DNA from: CAXMST01 sp035267205
GTDB lineage: Bacteria; Actinomycetota; Thermoleophilia; Solirubrobacterales; 70-9
DNA: 12,145 bases
Assembly (NCBI GenBank): GCA_035267205.1
Contig: DATFLZ010000038.1
Location: forward strand, 1 to 12,145
Direction of reading: 5' to 3'
This document shows positions 1 to 5,914 of this stretch, piece by piece. The notes beneath the pieces are model-generated. The model was given only the letters and a program-made list of their open reading frames with translations, was not told where the DNA came from and did not search any database. Numbering within the stretch: the stretch's first letter is position 1; every line of letters starts with the position of its first letter. The translations under genes and the position numbers were made by a program.

Positions 1-2
1 GC

Positions 3-1160
3 GTCCTCAGCGAGACCGAGAACCGGACGCCGCGCACCGAACCCGACACGGCCGACTACCGGCACTGGGAAGTGGCCGGCGGCTCCCACCTGCCGCGGAT
101 GGCCTTCGACAACTTCCAGGCCCCGATCGAGCGCGACCTCGGGTTTACGCTCGCCGCGAGCTGCGAGGAGTACCCCCTCTCCCGGGTGCAGTGGCCGCTG
201 GTCGTCAACTCGGCCTACGAGCATCTCGTCGCCTGGGCCAACGGCGGCCCGGCACCGCCGATCGCCCCACGAGGTCAGTACCAACCGACGCCCCCCGATC
301 CCACCAACCAGCTCGTCCGCAACGGGCTCGGGATCGCCCAGGGCGCGATCCGCCTGCCCGAGATGTCGGTGCCGGCGCGGCTGAACACCGGGGTCAACTC
401 GATCGCCCCCGGCGGCGGCCTCTTCTCCGCCTTCTGCGGCCTGCTCGGCTCGACCGACGACCTCAGCGACGATGTGCTCCTCGCCCGCTACGACGACTGG
501 GCCGACTACATCGCCCAGGTCACCGCCAAGGCCAACCAGACAGCGGCCCAGGGCTACATCCTCGGCGAGGAGGTCGAGCGGCTGATCCAGATGCACCGGG
601 AGGTCCCGAACCTACGGCCGACCGAGCCGGACCGCAGCAGCGGCAAGGCCAAGAACAAGGGCAAGTTCACGCTGACCTGGGAGGGCACCGAGGCACCGCT
701 CTCGACCTTCGAGCTCCAGCGCTCCAAGAACGGCGGCAAGAGCTGGAGCGGCGTGCCGGGTGCGGACGCGCTGGACGACCCGGTCCACAGGTTCACCGGC
801 AAGAACCGGGCCAAGGACGGCAAGTGGCGCTACCGGTCGCGCTCGCACACGACCGTCCCCGCCGACGCTGTCCGGGAGGAGTTCGTCGTGACCACCCCCT
901 GGTCGGAGAACTCCACGAAGGTGACGGTCGACAACACCAAGCCGAAGCTCAAGCTCCGCTGCCCGAAGAAGGTCAAGCGGGGCAAGAAGGCCTTCGCGCG
1001 GATCAAGGCATCAGACAAGGGCGTCGGCCTGCGCAAGGACCCGAGCGGCAAGAAGCGCAGCAAGACCAAGCGCGCCGGCAAGCGGAAGATCAAGGCCAAG
1101 GCCGTCGACAGGCTCGGCAACAAGCGCACGAAGAGCTGCCGGGTCAAGGTCAAGCGCTGA
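3..1160 (+). CDS. Secreted-type alpha/beta hydrolase (PF20091-like), 5'-truncated, with FN3-like domain and basic C-terminal tail
   Basis: The frame is open from the left edge, so the true start lies outside; the GTG at position 72 falls inside the domain and is not a start. The visible N-terminal part reads VLSETEN, then YRHWEVAGGSH, then a Cys-containing stretch (SCEEYP), then VVNSAYEHLVAWANGGPAPP. This order (SEtD-like strand, WEvaG-sH with the probable catalytic His, a conserved Cys, L..W...G..PP) is how I know the 'alpha/beta hydrolase domain' family, an esterase-like group often exported. The nucleophile and acid would be upstream of the window. After the hydrolase (ending near position 600) comes an FN3-like segment (about 650-930; FTLTWEG, FELQRSKNGGKSW, WRYRSRS) and then a lysine/arginine-rich Ig-like module (about 935-1157; DNTKPKLKLRC, ASDKGVGL, SCRVKVKR) with two cysteines that may pair. 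The stop is TGA. The substrate is unknown. I am fairly sure of the fold and less sure of the exact family. Confidence 0.75.
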   Translation, partial: VLSETENRTPRTEPDTADYRHWEVAGGSHLPRMAFDNFQAPIERDLGFTLAASCEEYPLSRVQWPLVVNSAYEHLVAWANGGPAPPIAPRGQYQPTPPDPTNQLVRNGLGIAQGAIRLPEMSVPARLNTGVNSIAPGGGLFSAFCGLLGSTDDLSDDVLLARYDDWADYIAQVTAKANQTAAQGYILGEEVERLIQMHREVPNLRPTEPDRSSGKAKNKGKFTLTWEGTEAPLSTFELQRSKNGGKSWSGVPGADALDDPVHRFTGKNRAKDGKWRYRSRSHTTVPADAVREEFVVTTPWSENSTKVTVDNTKPKLKLRCPKKVKRGKKAFARIKASDKGVGLRKDPSGKKRSKTKRAGKRKIKAKAVDRLGNKRTKSCRVKVKR

Positions 1161-1180
1161 CCGCCGGCTCGACGTGACGA

Positions 1181-1220
1181 CTCCGGGTAGGCTGGGCCAA
1201 GTCCCGGTAGGCTGGGCCAA
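1181..1220 (+). repeat. 20-bp imperfect tandem duplication carrying two -10-like boxes
   Basis: Two adjacent 20-bp units (1181-1200 and 1201-1220) both end in GGTAGGCTGGGCCAA and differ only in their first few bases. Each holds a TAGGCT hexamer (1188-1193 and 1208-1213). The duplication sits between the hydrolase stop and the ATG of the metallo-hydrolase, so it has doubled the core promoter element. Confidence 0.85.
1208..1213 (+). promoter_or_regulatory. -10 box (TAGGCT) of the metallo-hydrolase gene, near-leaderless
   Basis: TAGGCT fits the actinobacterial TANNNT -10 consensus and ends 9 nt before the ATG at 1223. Transcription would start within about 2-3 nt of the ATG, and no Shine-Dalgarno sequence is present. 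The upstream copy at 1188-1193 could give a second start with a leader of roughly 20 nt. No clear -35 is visible for either copy. Confidence 0.55.
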
Positions 1221-1222
1221 CC

Positions 1223-1960
1223 ATGGCCGCGCTGACCGAGCAGATCGCCGACGGTGTCTGGCGACACGCCGGCGACATCCGCCAGGGGATGAACGTCTAC
1301 CTGGTCGAGGAGGAGGACGGGCGCGGCGTCTTCGCGTTCGATGCGGGCACCCGGGTGATGGCGAGGAGCATCCGCAAGGCGGCCGCCGAGCGCGGCGGGC
1401 TGAGGCGGGTGATCCTCGGGCACAGCCACGTCGATCACCGGGGATCGGCCGCGAAGCTGGACGTGCCCGTCTACTGCCACCCCGACGAGGTGGCGGACGC
1501 CGAGGGTGACGGTGGGGTCAGCTATCAGCCGCTCGGTGAGATCCCGGTCACGTACGCGCGCTGGCTCTTCAAGATCGTCTACCCGATCTGGGACGCCGGC
1601 CCGGTCAAGATCGCGGGCACGGTCGCGGAGGGCGAGCGGATCGCGGGCTTCGAGGTGGTCCACCTCCCCGGGCACGCGCCGGGCCAGATCGGGCTCTGGC
1701 GGGAGAGCGACCGGCTCTGTCTGAGCAGCGACACGATCTACCTCACCGACTCGATGCGGCCGCTTGGTCACCACCCGGGGATCTACCCGCCGCACCCGAT
1801 CTTCGACCTCGACCCCGAACAGACGCTGGAGAGCGTCCGCAAGCTCGCGGCGCTGGAGCCGGCGCAGATCGCGCCGGGACATCTCGAGCCGCTCAAGGGC
1901 GAGCCGAGCGAGCTTCGGCGCCGGCTCGAGCAGGCGGCCGACGAGCGCACCGGCTGGTAG
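1223..1960 (+). CDS. MBL-fold metallo-hydrolase
   Basis: A complete 245-residue protein of the metallo-beta-lactamase superfamily, which hydrolyses esters, thioesters or related bonds with one or two zinc ions. All metal ligands are visible: HSHVDH at residues 67-72, His151 in LPGHAPGQIGL, Asp170 in LSSDTIYL and His220 in APGHLEPL. The N-terminal strand pair (NVYLVEEEDG, FAFDAGT) is typical. There is no signal peptide, so it is probably cytoplasmic. The ATG is chosen because the frame matches the domain start and a TAGGCT -10 box ends 9 nt upstream; an SD is lacking. It ends convergently with the ABC exporter 27 nt away, so it is probably monocistronic. The subfamily (glyoxalase II-like, lactonase-like or other) cannot be told from sequence alone. 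Confidence 0.9.
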   Translation: MAALTEQIADGVWRHAGDIRQGMNVYLVEEEDGRGVFAFDAGTRVMARSIRKAAAERGGLRRVILGHSHVDHRGSAAKLDVPVYCHPDEVADAEGDGGVSYQPLGEIPVTYARWLFKIVYPIWDAGPVKIAGTVAEGERIAGFEVVHLPGHAPGQIGLWRESDRLCLSSDTIYLTDSMRPLGHHPGIYPPHPIFDLDPEQTLESVRKLAALEPAQIAPGHLEPLKGEPSELRRRLEQAADERTGW

Positions 1961-1971
1961 CCGGCACGCGG

Positions 1972-1984
1972 GGTCCCGGGGACC
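1972..1984. terminator. Possible short bidirectional terminator hairpin
   Basis: The 27-nt gap between two convergent stops contains GGTCCC-G-GGGACC, a perfect 6-bp inverted repeat around one base. As RNA it would form only a small hairpin, and no T-tract follows on either strand. Its position between convergent genes is the main argument. Confidence 0.3.
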
Positions 1985-1987
1985 GAC

Positions 1988-3619
1988 TCAGCCGATCAGC
2001 CGGCGGTTGAGCCCGCCGATCGCCAGCGAGAGCGCGAAGACGGTGGCGCCGAACAGGACGATCACGCCGATGCCCGCCGGCGCCTCGAAGAACGCCGGGT
2101 CGTAGCCGGCGACGGAGCTGACCTCCCCGGCCACGCCGTTCGCAAGGTCGAGCACGTTGCCGGCCGACGAGAGCCCCCAGCGTGCGATCGAGAGGATCGG
2201 GATCAGACTTACGAGCGGCGGCATCACCGCGACCGGGACGATCGCCCCGGCGAACAGGATCTGGGGGACGAGCAGCAGGGGCACCGCGGCGGTCGCCTGC
2301 CCGACGGTCGAGACGCGCGCCGAGAGCGCCAGGCCCATCGCGCCGGCTGCGATCCCGGTGAAGATCACGAGCCCGAGGACCTGGATGTAGGCCGAGGGCG
2401 GCGAGGCGAGCGGCTGCAGGAGGACGGTCACCGCGAACAGAGAGGCGGCCTGGATCGCGATCAGTGGAAAGGCGACCAGGGCCTTGGCGGCGACGTAGGC
2501 GTCGGTGCGAACTCCGGCCACGGTCTCGCGCTCGAGCACGTCGAACTCGCCGATGATCGATCGCGCGGTCGTCACCACGCCGAGGAAGATCGCCCCGATC
2601 AGGATCATGAAGGTGAGCAGCACCCCGTTGAACCCCGCCAGGGAGGGGTCGGCGAGCACGTTGGTCGGCAGGACCAGGCCAACGAGCAACCCGATCACCG
2701 GCGCCTGGGCGATCAGCACGGTCAGCGTGCGCCGGTCACGGCGCAGCAGCGTGAAGTCCCGCTCCGCGAGCAGCGCCGCCTGACGGCCGAACGGCTGATC
2801 GAGGGCGAGGGGTGCCCGCTCCAGCCGGATCTCGCCCTCGACGGGCTCCTCCCCGCCCTCTTCCTCCTCGGCGAGCAGGTCGTAGATCTCGCCGTGATCG
2901 CGCACCCCGAAGAAGGCGATGGCCCCCGCGGGCGTCCCGTCGTAGGCGACCGAGCCGCCCGGCGCCATCACGACGAGGCGATCGCAGAACTCGAGCGAGC
3001 GGGTCTCGTGGGTGATCAGGCAGATGCCCCGGCCGCGGTCGGCGATCGCGCGCAGGGTCAGCATCAGCCTCCGGCTCAAGCCGGGATCGAGGCCGGTCCC
3101 GGGCTCGTCGAGCAGCAGGATCTCCGGGTCGGAGATCAGCTCGACCGCGACCTCGGCGCGCTTGCGCTCGCCGCGGGAGAGGTCGGACAGCCGCGCGTCG
3201 CCGCGCGCGGTGAGGTTCAGCTCGGCCAGCACCTCCTCGATATGCCGGGAGTCGACCGCTTCGAGATCGGGCCTCCGCAGGGCCACGGTGTAGCGGAGGG
3301 CCTCGCGCACCGTCAGCAGTGAGTGGACCGTGCTGTGCTCGGGCAGGAAGCCGACCCGCCTGGCCACTGCAGCGATCGGCTCCGCGTCGAGGGTCACGGC
3401 GCCCGCCGAGAGTCCGGTGACGCCGGCGAGTGCCCGCAGGAGCGTCGTCTTGCCTGCGCCGCTCGGCCCGATCACCGCCACCAGCTCACCCGGGTCGACC
3501 CCGATGTCGACAGGGCCGAGCAGCCGCCTGCCGTCCGCGACGACCTCGATGTCGGCGCCACGGAGGCCGGGTCCGGCTTTGGGCCCGCCTGGGTTGGATG
3601 TGGCTGCCTCGGAGGCCAA
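1988..3619 (-). CDS. ABC exporter half-transporter, ATPase fused to ABC-2 permease (ABCG-like)
   Basis: A 543-residue protein with the nucleotide-binding domain first and six membrane segments after it, the order of ABCG-type and bacterial NBD-TMD half-transporters; it would work as a dimer exporting a lipid, drug or other hydrophobic compound. Visible motifs are Walker A GPSGAGKTT (51-59), Q-loop region GFLPEH (90-95, Glu in place of Gln, as in many ABC-2 exporters), signature LSRGE (147-151), Walker B ILLLDEP (167-173), D-loop GLD (176-178) and H-loop His204. An acidic linker (EEEEGGEEPVEGE, about 251-263) precedes the membrane part; hydrophobic segments lie near 301-319, 332-350, 378-400, 410-432, 445-467 and 514-534. 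The start is TTG at 3619, chosen because a TAGCCT -10 box lies exactly 6 nt upstream. It follows the enoyl-reductase-like gene by 49 nt on the same strand. The substrate is not shown by sequence. Confidence 0.9.
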   Translation of the reverse strand: MASEAATSNPGGPKAGPGLRGADIEVVADGRRLLGPVDIGVDPGELVAVIGPSGAGKTTLLRALAGVTGLSAGAVTLDAEPIAAVARRVGFLPEHSTVHSLLTVREALRYTVALRRPDLEAVDSRHIEEVLAELNLTARGDARLSDLSRGERKRAEVAVELISDPEILLLDEPGTGLDPGLSRRLMLTLRAIADRGRGICLITHETRSLEFCDRLVVMAPGGSVAYDGTPAGAIAFFGVRDHGEIYDLLAEEEEGGEEPVEGEIRLERAPLALDQPFGRQAALLAERDFTLLRRDRRTLTVLIAQAPVIGLLVGLVLPTNVLADPSLAGFNGVLLTFMILIGAIFLGVVTTARSIIGEFDVLERETVAGVRTDAYVAAKALVAFPLIAIQAASLFAVTVLLQPLASPPSAYIQVLGLVIFTGIAAGAMGLALSARVSTVGQATAAVPLLLVPQILFAGAIVPVAVMPPLVSLIPILSIARWGLSSAGNVLDLANGVAGEVSSVAGYDPAFFEAPAGIGVIVLFGATVFALSLAIGGLNRRLIG

Positions 3620-3625
3620 GCGACC

Positions 3626-3631
3626 AGGCTA
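3626..3631 (-). promoter_or_regulatory. -10 box (TAGCCT) for leaderless transcription of the ABC exporter
   Basis: On the minus strand TAGCCT is followed by GGTCGC and then the TTG start codon. Six nucleotides from a TANNNT box to the start is the spacing expected when the first transcribed base is the first base of the start codon. No SD is possible in this gap. No good -35 is seen. Confidence 0.55.
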
Positions 3632-3668
3632 TTCCGTTAGCGGCGGGCGCCTACCGCCCGGCGCGGCG

Positions 3669-4910
3669 CTACCGCCTCTCGACCTCGTAGCTGTGCCCGG
3701 CCTCACGGAGCCGCTCCGCGAGGCGGACGCCGATCCCCGTCGCGGGGGTGAGCACGCCAGCGCGATCGGGAAGCCGATCGCCGTCGAGCGCGAGCGCGAG
3801 CGCGGCCTCCCCGAGCATCACCGCGGTCGCCTTGTAGCCGGGGTCGCCATCGGCGTGGATGGCGCAGACGAGCTCAGGCCCGGCGCTCGTCTCCGCATGG
3901 ATGTCGATCGTGAAGAAGCCCCGCTCGCGCGCCTCGGCGTCGGGCCCCTCGCCCGGGTCGGGGAGCAGCCGGTCGAGCAGCTTCCGCGTCGGCGACAGGG
4001 CCAGGCCACCGAACAGCGCGCCGAGCGTCCCCACGACGCCGGCGGCTTTGGCGGCACCCATCGGACCGCTGCCGGTGAGCATCAGCTCGCGGTAGCGCAG
4101 GGCGCTCCCGTAGGCATGGTCGAGCAGGGCGTTGCTGCGGCGCACCACGCGGGTGTTGACGGTGCCCATCACGAACGGCGCCAGATAGCCCCCGAGCTCG
4201 GGCTCATGGATCACGCCCCGCGGATCGCGCTCATCGGTTCCCTTCGGCTCGCTGGAGCGGTCCGGGCTCAGGGCATAGGGGTCGAGCATGACCTTGCGAG
4301 CGGCCTTGTCGGCCTTGCCCTCATCGATCGATGCGCGCGCCGAGTCGATCGTGCCCCCGCTCGCGCCGCCCCGCATCTTCCGGACCACAAGCGATGTCTC
4401 GCCGAGGTCGCCGAGGTCGTTCGCCGCGGCGTACTCGTGAAGCAACAGGACGCCGATGTCGGAGGGGATCGAGTCGAAGCCGCAGGTGTGGACGATCCGC
4501 GCGCCGGTCGCCTCCGCGCGCTCGTGGGCAACGTCGATCGAGCGCCGCATGAACAGGGTCTCGCCGGTGAGGTCCGCGTAGTGGGTGCCCGCCTCCGCGC
4601 ATGCCTCGACCAGCGGCATCCCGTACTTGAGGTATGGCCCGACGGTCGTCGCGACGACCTTCGTCGAGCGCGCCATCTCGTCGAGCGCCGAGCGATCGCA
4701 GGAGTCCGCCTCGATTAGCACCCAGCCGGCCGCCCCCGGCCCAAGATCGGCCTTGAGCCGCTCGAGCTTGTCCCGCGATCGGCCCGCGAGCGCGACGGCG
4801 GTTCCCTCGGGCACCGCCTCCAGCAGGTACTCGGCGGTCAGCCGGCCGACGAAGCCGGTGGCGCCGAAGAGGACGAGGTCATGGGTGCGTGATTCGCTGG
4901 GCTCGCTCAT
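3669..4910 (-). CDS. Saccharopine dehydrogenase-like / trans-acting enoyl reductase family protein
   Basis: A complete 413-residue NAD(P)-dependent oxidoreductase. It opens with a Rossmann nucleotide-binding motif (LVLFGATGFVG, 12-22) and AGRSRDKL (42-49), followed by TTVGPYLKYGMPLV (88-101), HYADLTGE (110-117) and HTCGFDSIPSDIG (141-153). These motifs and the length are those of the mycobacterial trans-acting enoyl reductases (Rv2953/Rv2449c type), which reduce double bonds in polyketide-derived lipids, and of their uncharacterised relatives annotated as saccharopine dehydrogenase. A true lysine-pathway role is unlikely. A moderately hydrophobic stretch near GVVGTLGALFGGLAL could associate with membrane. 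The ATG at 4910 is supported by a TAGGCT box 6 nt upstream. It is flanked on the same strand by the GST-like gene (9-nt gap) and the ABC exporter (49-nt gap), which suggests, but does not prove, a shared role in lipid processing. Confidence 0.85.
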   Translation of the reverse strand: MSEPSESRTHDLVLFGATGFVGRLTAEYLLEAVPEGTAVALAGRSRDKLERLKADLGPGAAGWVLIEADSCDRSALDEMARSTKVVATTVGPYLKYGMPLVEACAEAGTHYADLTGETLFMRRSIDVAHERAEATGARIVHTCGFDSIPSDIGVLLLHEYAAANDLGDLGETSLVVRKMRGGASGGTIDSARASIDEGKADKAARKVMLDPYALSPDRSSEPKGTDERDPRGVIHEPELGGYLAPFVMGTVNTRVVRRSNALLDHAYGSALRYRELMLTGSGPMGAAKAAGVVGTLGALFGGLALSPTRKLLDRLLPDPGEGPDAEARERGFFTIDIHAETSAGPELVCAIHADGDPGYKATAVMLGEAALALALDGDRLPDRAGVLTPATGIGVRLAERLREAGHSYEVERR

Positions 4911-4916
4911 TGGAGC

Positions 4917-4922
4917 AGCCTA
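4917..4922 (-). promoter_or_regulatory. -10 box (TAGGCT) for the enoyl-reductase-like gene, overlapping the upstream gene's stop codon
   Basis: On the minus strand TAGGCT is followed by GCTCCA and ATG: 6-nt spacing, leaderless type. The first three bases of the box are at the same time the TAG stop codon of the GST-like gene, so one hexamer ends one gene and drives the next. Confidence 0.55.
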
Positions 4923-5705
4923 GCCGCGCCCGACCGGGATCATCCGCCCGACGCCCTCCGGCGACCGCAGCCACTCCGGGGGGACGAACCCCACCGGGAC
5001 CGCGAACGGGGACGCCGGGAGCATCTCGCCGGCGTAGGCGGCCGCCCTGTGGTCGGCCAGGACCGGCGCCAGGTCTTCGATCGAGAGCAGCACCCGGATC
5101 GTGGACGCGATCTGAAAGTCGGCGGCGTTGGGCTCGGCTCCGCCGATCGTCCCGCCATCGAGCAGCGCGTCGACGTGGGCGAGCAGGCCCGGCAGGGAGC
5201 GGACCATCGCGGCGATCTCCGCGCCGTCGGTCGCATCGGCAGCGCGCGCGTAGGCGCGGGCGACCGGCAGGCTGAAGGTCCCCGCCAGACCTGGAGCCGG
5301 GACTCCCGCCTGGCGCATCATGAGCACGCGGGCCTCCCGGCGGCGGGTCATCAGCCAGCGGAACAGGCGCCGCGGCAACGGCTGCAGCGTGGCCTCCGCC
5401 CAGCGCTCGGCCTCCTCGACCCGCAACCTGGCCCCCGGTTCCTCCGGGAACAGCCGCGGCTCGAGGCGAGCGTCCTCCAGCGCCCGCGAGATCTGCAGCG
5501 ATCCCTGCACCCGGCGGCCGCCGAGCAGCAGCGCCGGCACTGTGCCCTGCCGAAAGCCGAGCGCCCTCAGCACGGGCGCGTGCAGCCCGGGAACCAGGTC
5601 GATCACCCGGTGATCGAGGCGCTTGTGGGCCAGCATCAGATGGGCGGCGTACGCCGGATGGGACGACGAGATCGAGTACAGGGTCGTCTCAGCGGGCACG
5701 GCCAT
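4920..5705 (-). CDS. Glutathione S-transferase-like protein (thioredoxin-fold N-terminus, helical C-terminus)
   Basis: A 261-residue cytoplasmic protein with GST architecture. The N-terminal thioredoxin-like half has a beta strand and Ser-rich helix start (LYSISSSHPAYAAHLML, 9-25), the cis-Pro loop GTVPALLLGG (54-63) and GSLQI (68-72) where GSTs usually have ESxAI. The C-terminal half is helical and has the GST-like segment IGGAEPNAADFQIAS (187-201), with the conserved Asp197. There is no active-site Cys near residue 13, so a Ser-type enzyme or a non-catalytic binding protein is possible; actinobacteria of this kind mostly lack glutathione, so mycothiol or another thiol may be the partner (inference). 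The open frame extends far upstream, but the ATG at 5705 matches the domain start and has a TAGTCT box 7 nt upstream. The stop TAG is shared with the next gene's -10 box. Confidence 0.75.
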   Translation of the reverse strand: MAVPAETTLYSISSSHPAYAAHLMLAHKRLDHRVIDLVPGLHAPVLRALGFRQGTVPALLLGGRRVQGSLQISRALEDARLEPRLFPEEPGARLRVEEAERWAEATLQPLPRRLFRWLMTRRREARVLMMRQAGVPAPGLAGTFSLPVARAYARAADATDGAEIAAMVRSLPGLLAHVDALLDGGTIGGAEPNAADFQIASTIRVLLSIEDLAPVLADHRAAAYAGEMLPASPFAVPVGFVPPEWLRSPEGVGRMIPVGRG

Positions 5706-5712
5706 GGCGAGC

Positions 5713-5718
5713 AGACTA
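5713..5718 (-). promoter_or_regulatory. -10 box (TAGTCT) for the GST-like gene, leaderless type
   Basis: On the minus strand TAGTCT is followed by 7 nt (GCTCGCC) and the ATG at 5705. This supports the short start over the long in-frame extension toward 6128, which is only a shadow of the DUF2254 gene. Confidence 0.5.
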
Positions 5719-5719
5719 A

Positions 5720-5914
5720 GCGCCTGAGCCCCTGCCGCGCTCACCGGCCCAGGCTCCTCGCCGCGGTGACCGCAAGGCGTTCGGCTCCGTCCTCTACTAC
5801 GGCGCGGTGATCCTGGCCGCGGTCGGATTGTTCCGGTTGCTCCGCTCGGGAGACGGGGACGGAGCGACGCCGGAGCCGGGCACGGGCGTCGCGCCGGCGG
5901 GCAATCCCGGCTAG
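5720..5914 (+). CDS. Putative small single-pass membrane protein, start codon unclear
   Basis: An open frame of 64 codons runs from just after an in-frame TAA (5717-5719) to TAG at 5912-5914. From about 5768 on it reads like a real protein: GDRKAFGSV, a hydrophobic segment of about 20 residues (FGSVLYYGAVILAAVGLF, 5780-5833), RLLRSGDGDG and a Gly/Pro-rich acidic end (PEPGTGVAPAGNPG), with strong G/C at third codon positions. The positive residues before the segment and the Arg pair after it leave orientation open. No ATG, GTG or TTG lies in frame before the hydrophobic segment: the choices are CTG at 5732, or GTG at 5807, which would cut the segment in half. A GTG at 5767 is out of frame. It may be a remnant, a non-canonical start or a sequence error. 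Its stop overlaps that of the convergent DUF2254 gene. Confidence 0.4.
   Translation, partial: APEPLPRSPAQAPRRGDRKAFGSVLYYGAVILAAVGLFRLLRSGDGDGATPEPGTGVAPAGNPG

Noticed and set aside
90..95. Glu in place of Gln in the Q-loop of the ABC exporter (residues 90-95 of the protein) as a sign of inactivity
   Set aside because: An LPE sequence at this place is common in ABC-2 exporters, and all other ATPase motifs are intact.
191..1177. Second plus-strand frame of 328 codons within the alpha/beta hydrolase
   Set aside because: Arg/Gln/Pro-rich alternative frame with no family features; the overlapping frame carries the hydrolase motifs.
830..1882. Minus-strand frame of 350 codons over the hydrolase tail and the metallo-hydrolase
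   Set aside because: Shadow of two recognisable plus-strand genes; no motif in its translation.
3330..4718. Long plus-strand open frame of 462 codons opposite the ABC exporter and enoyl-reductase-like gene
   Set aside because: It is antisense to two well-supported genes, crosses their intergenic gap, shows no domain and has the Arg/Gly/Ala-heavy composition of a high-GC shadow frame.
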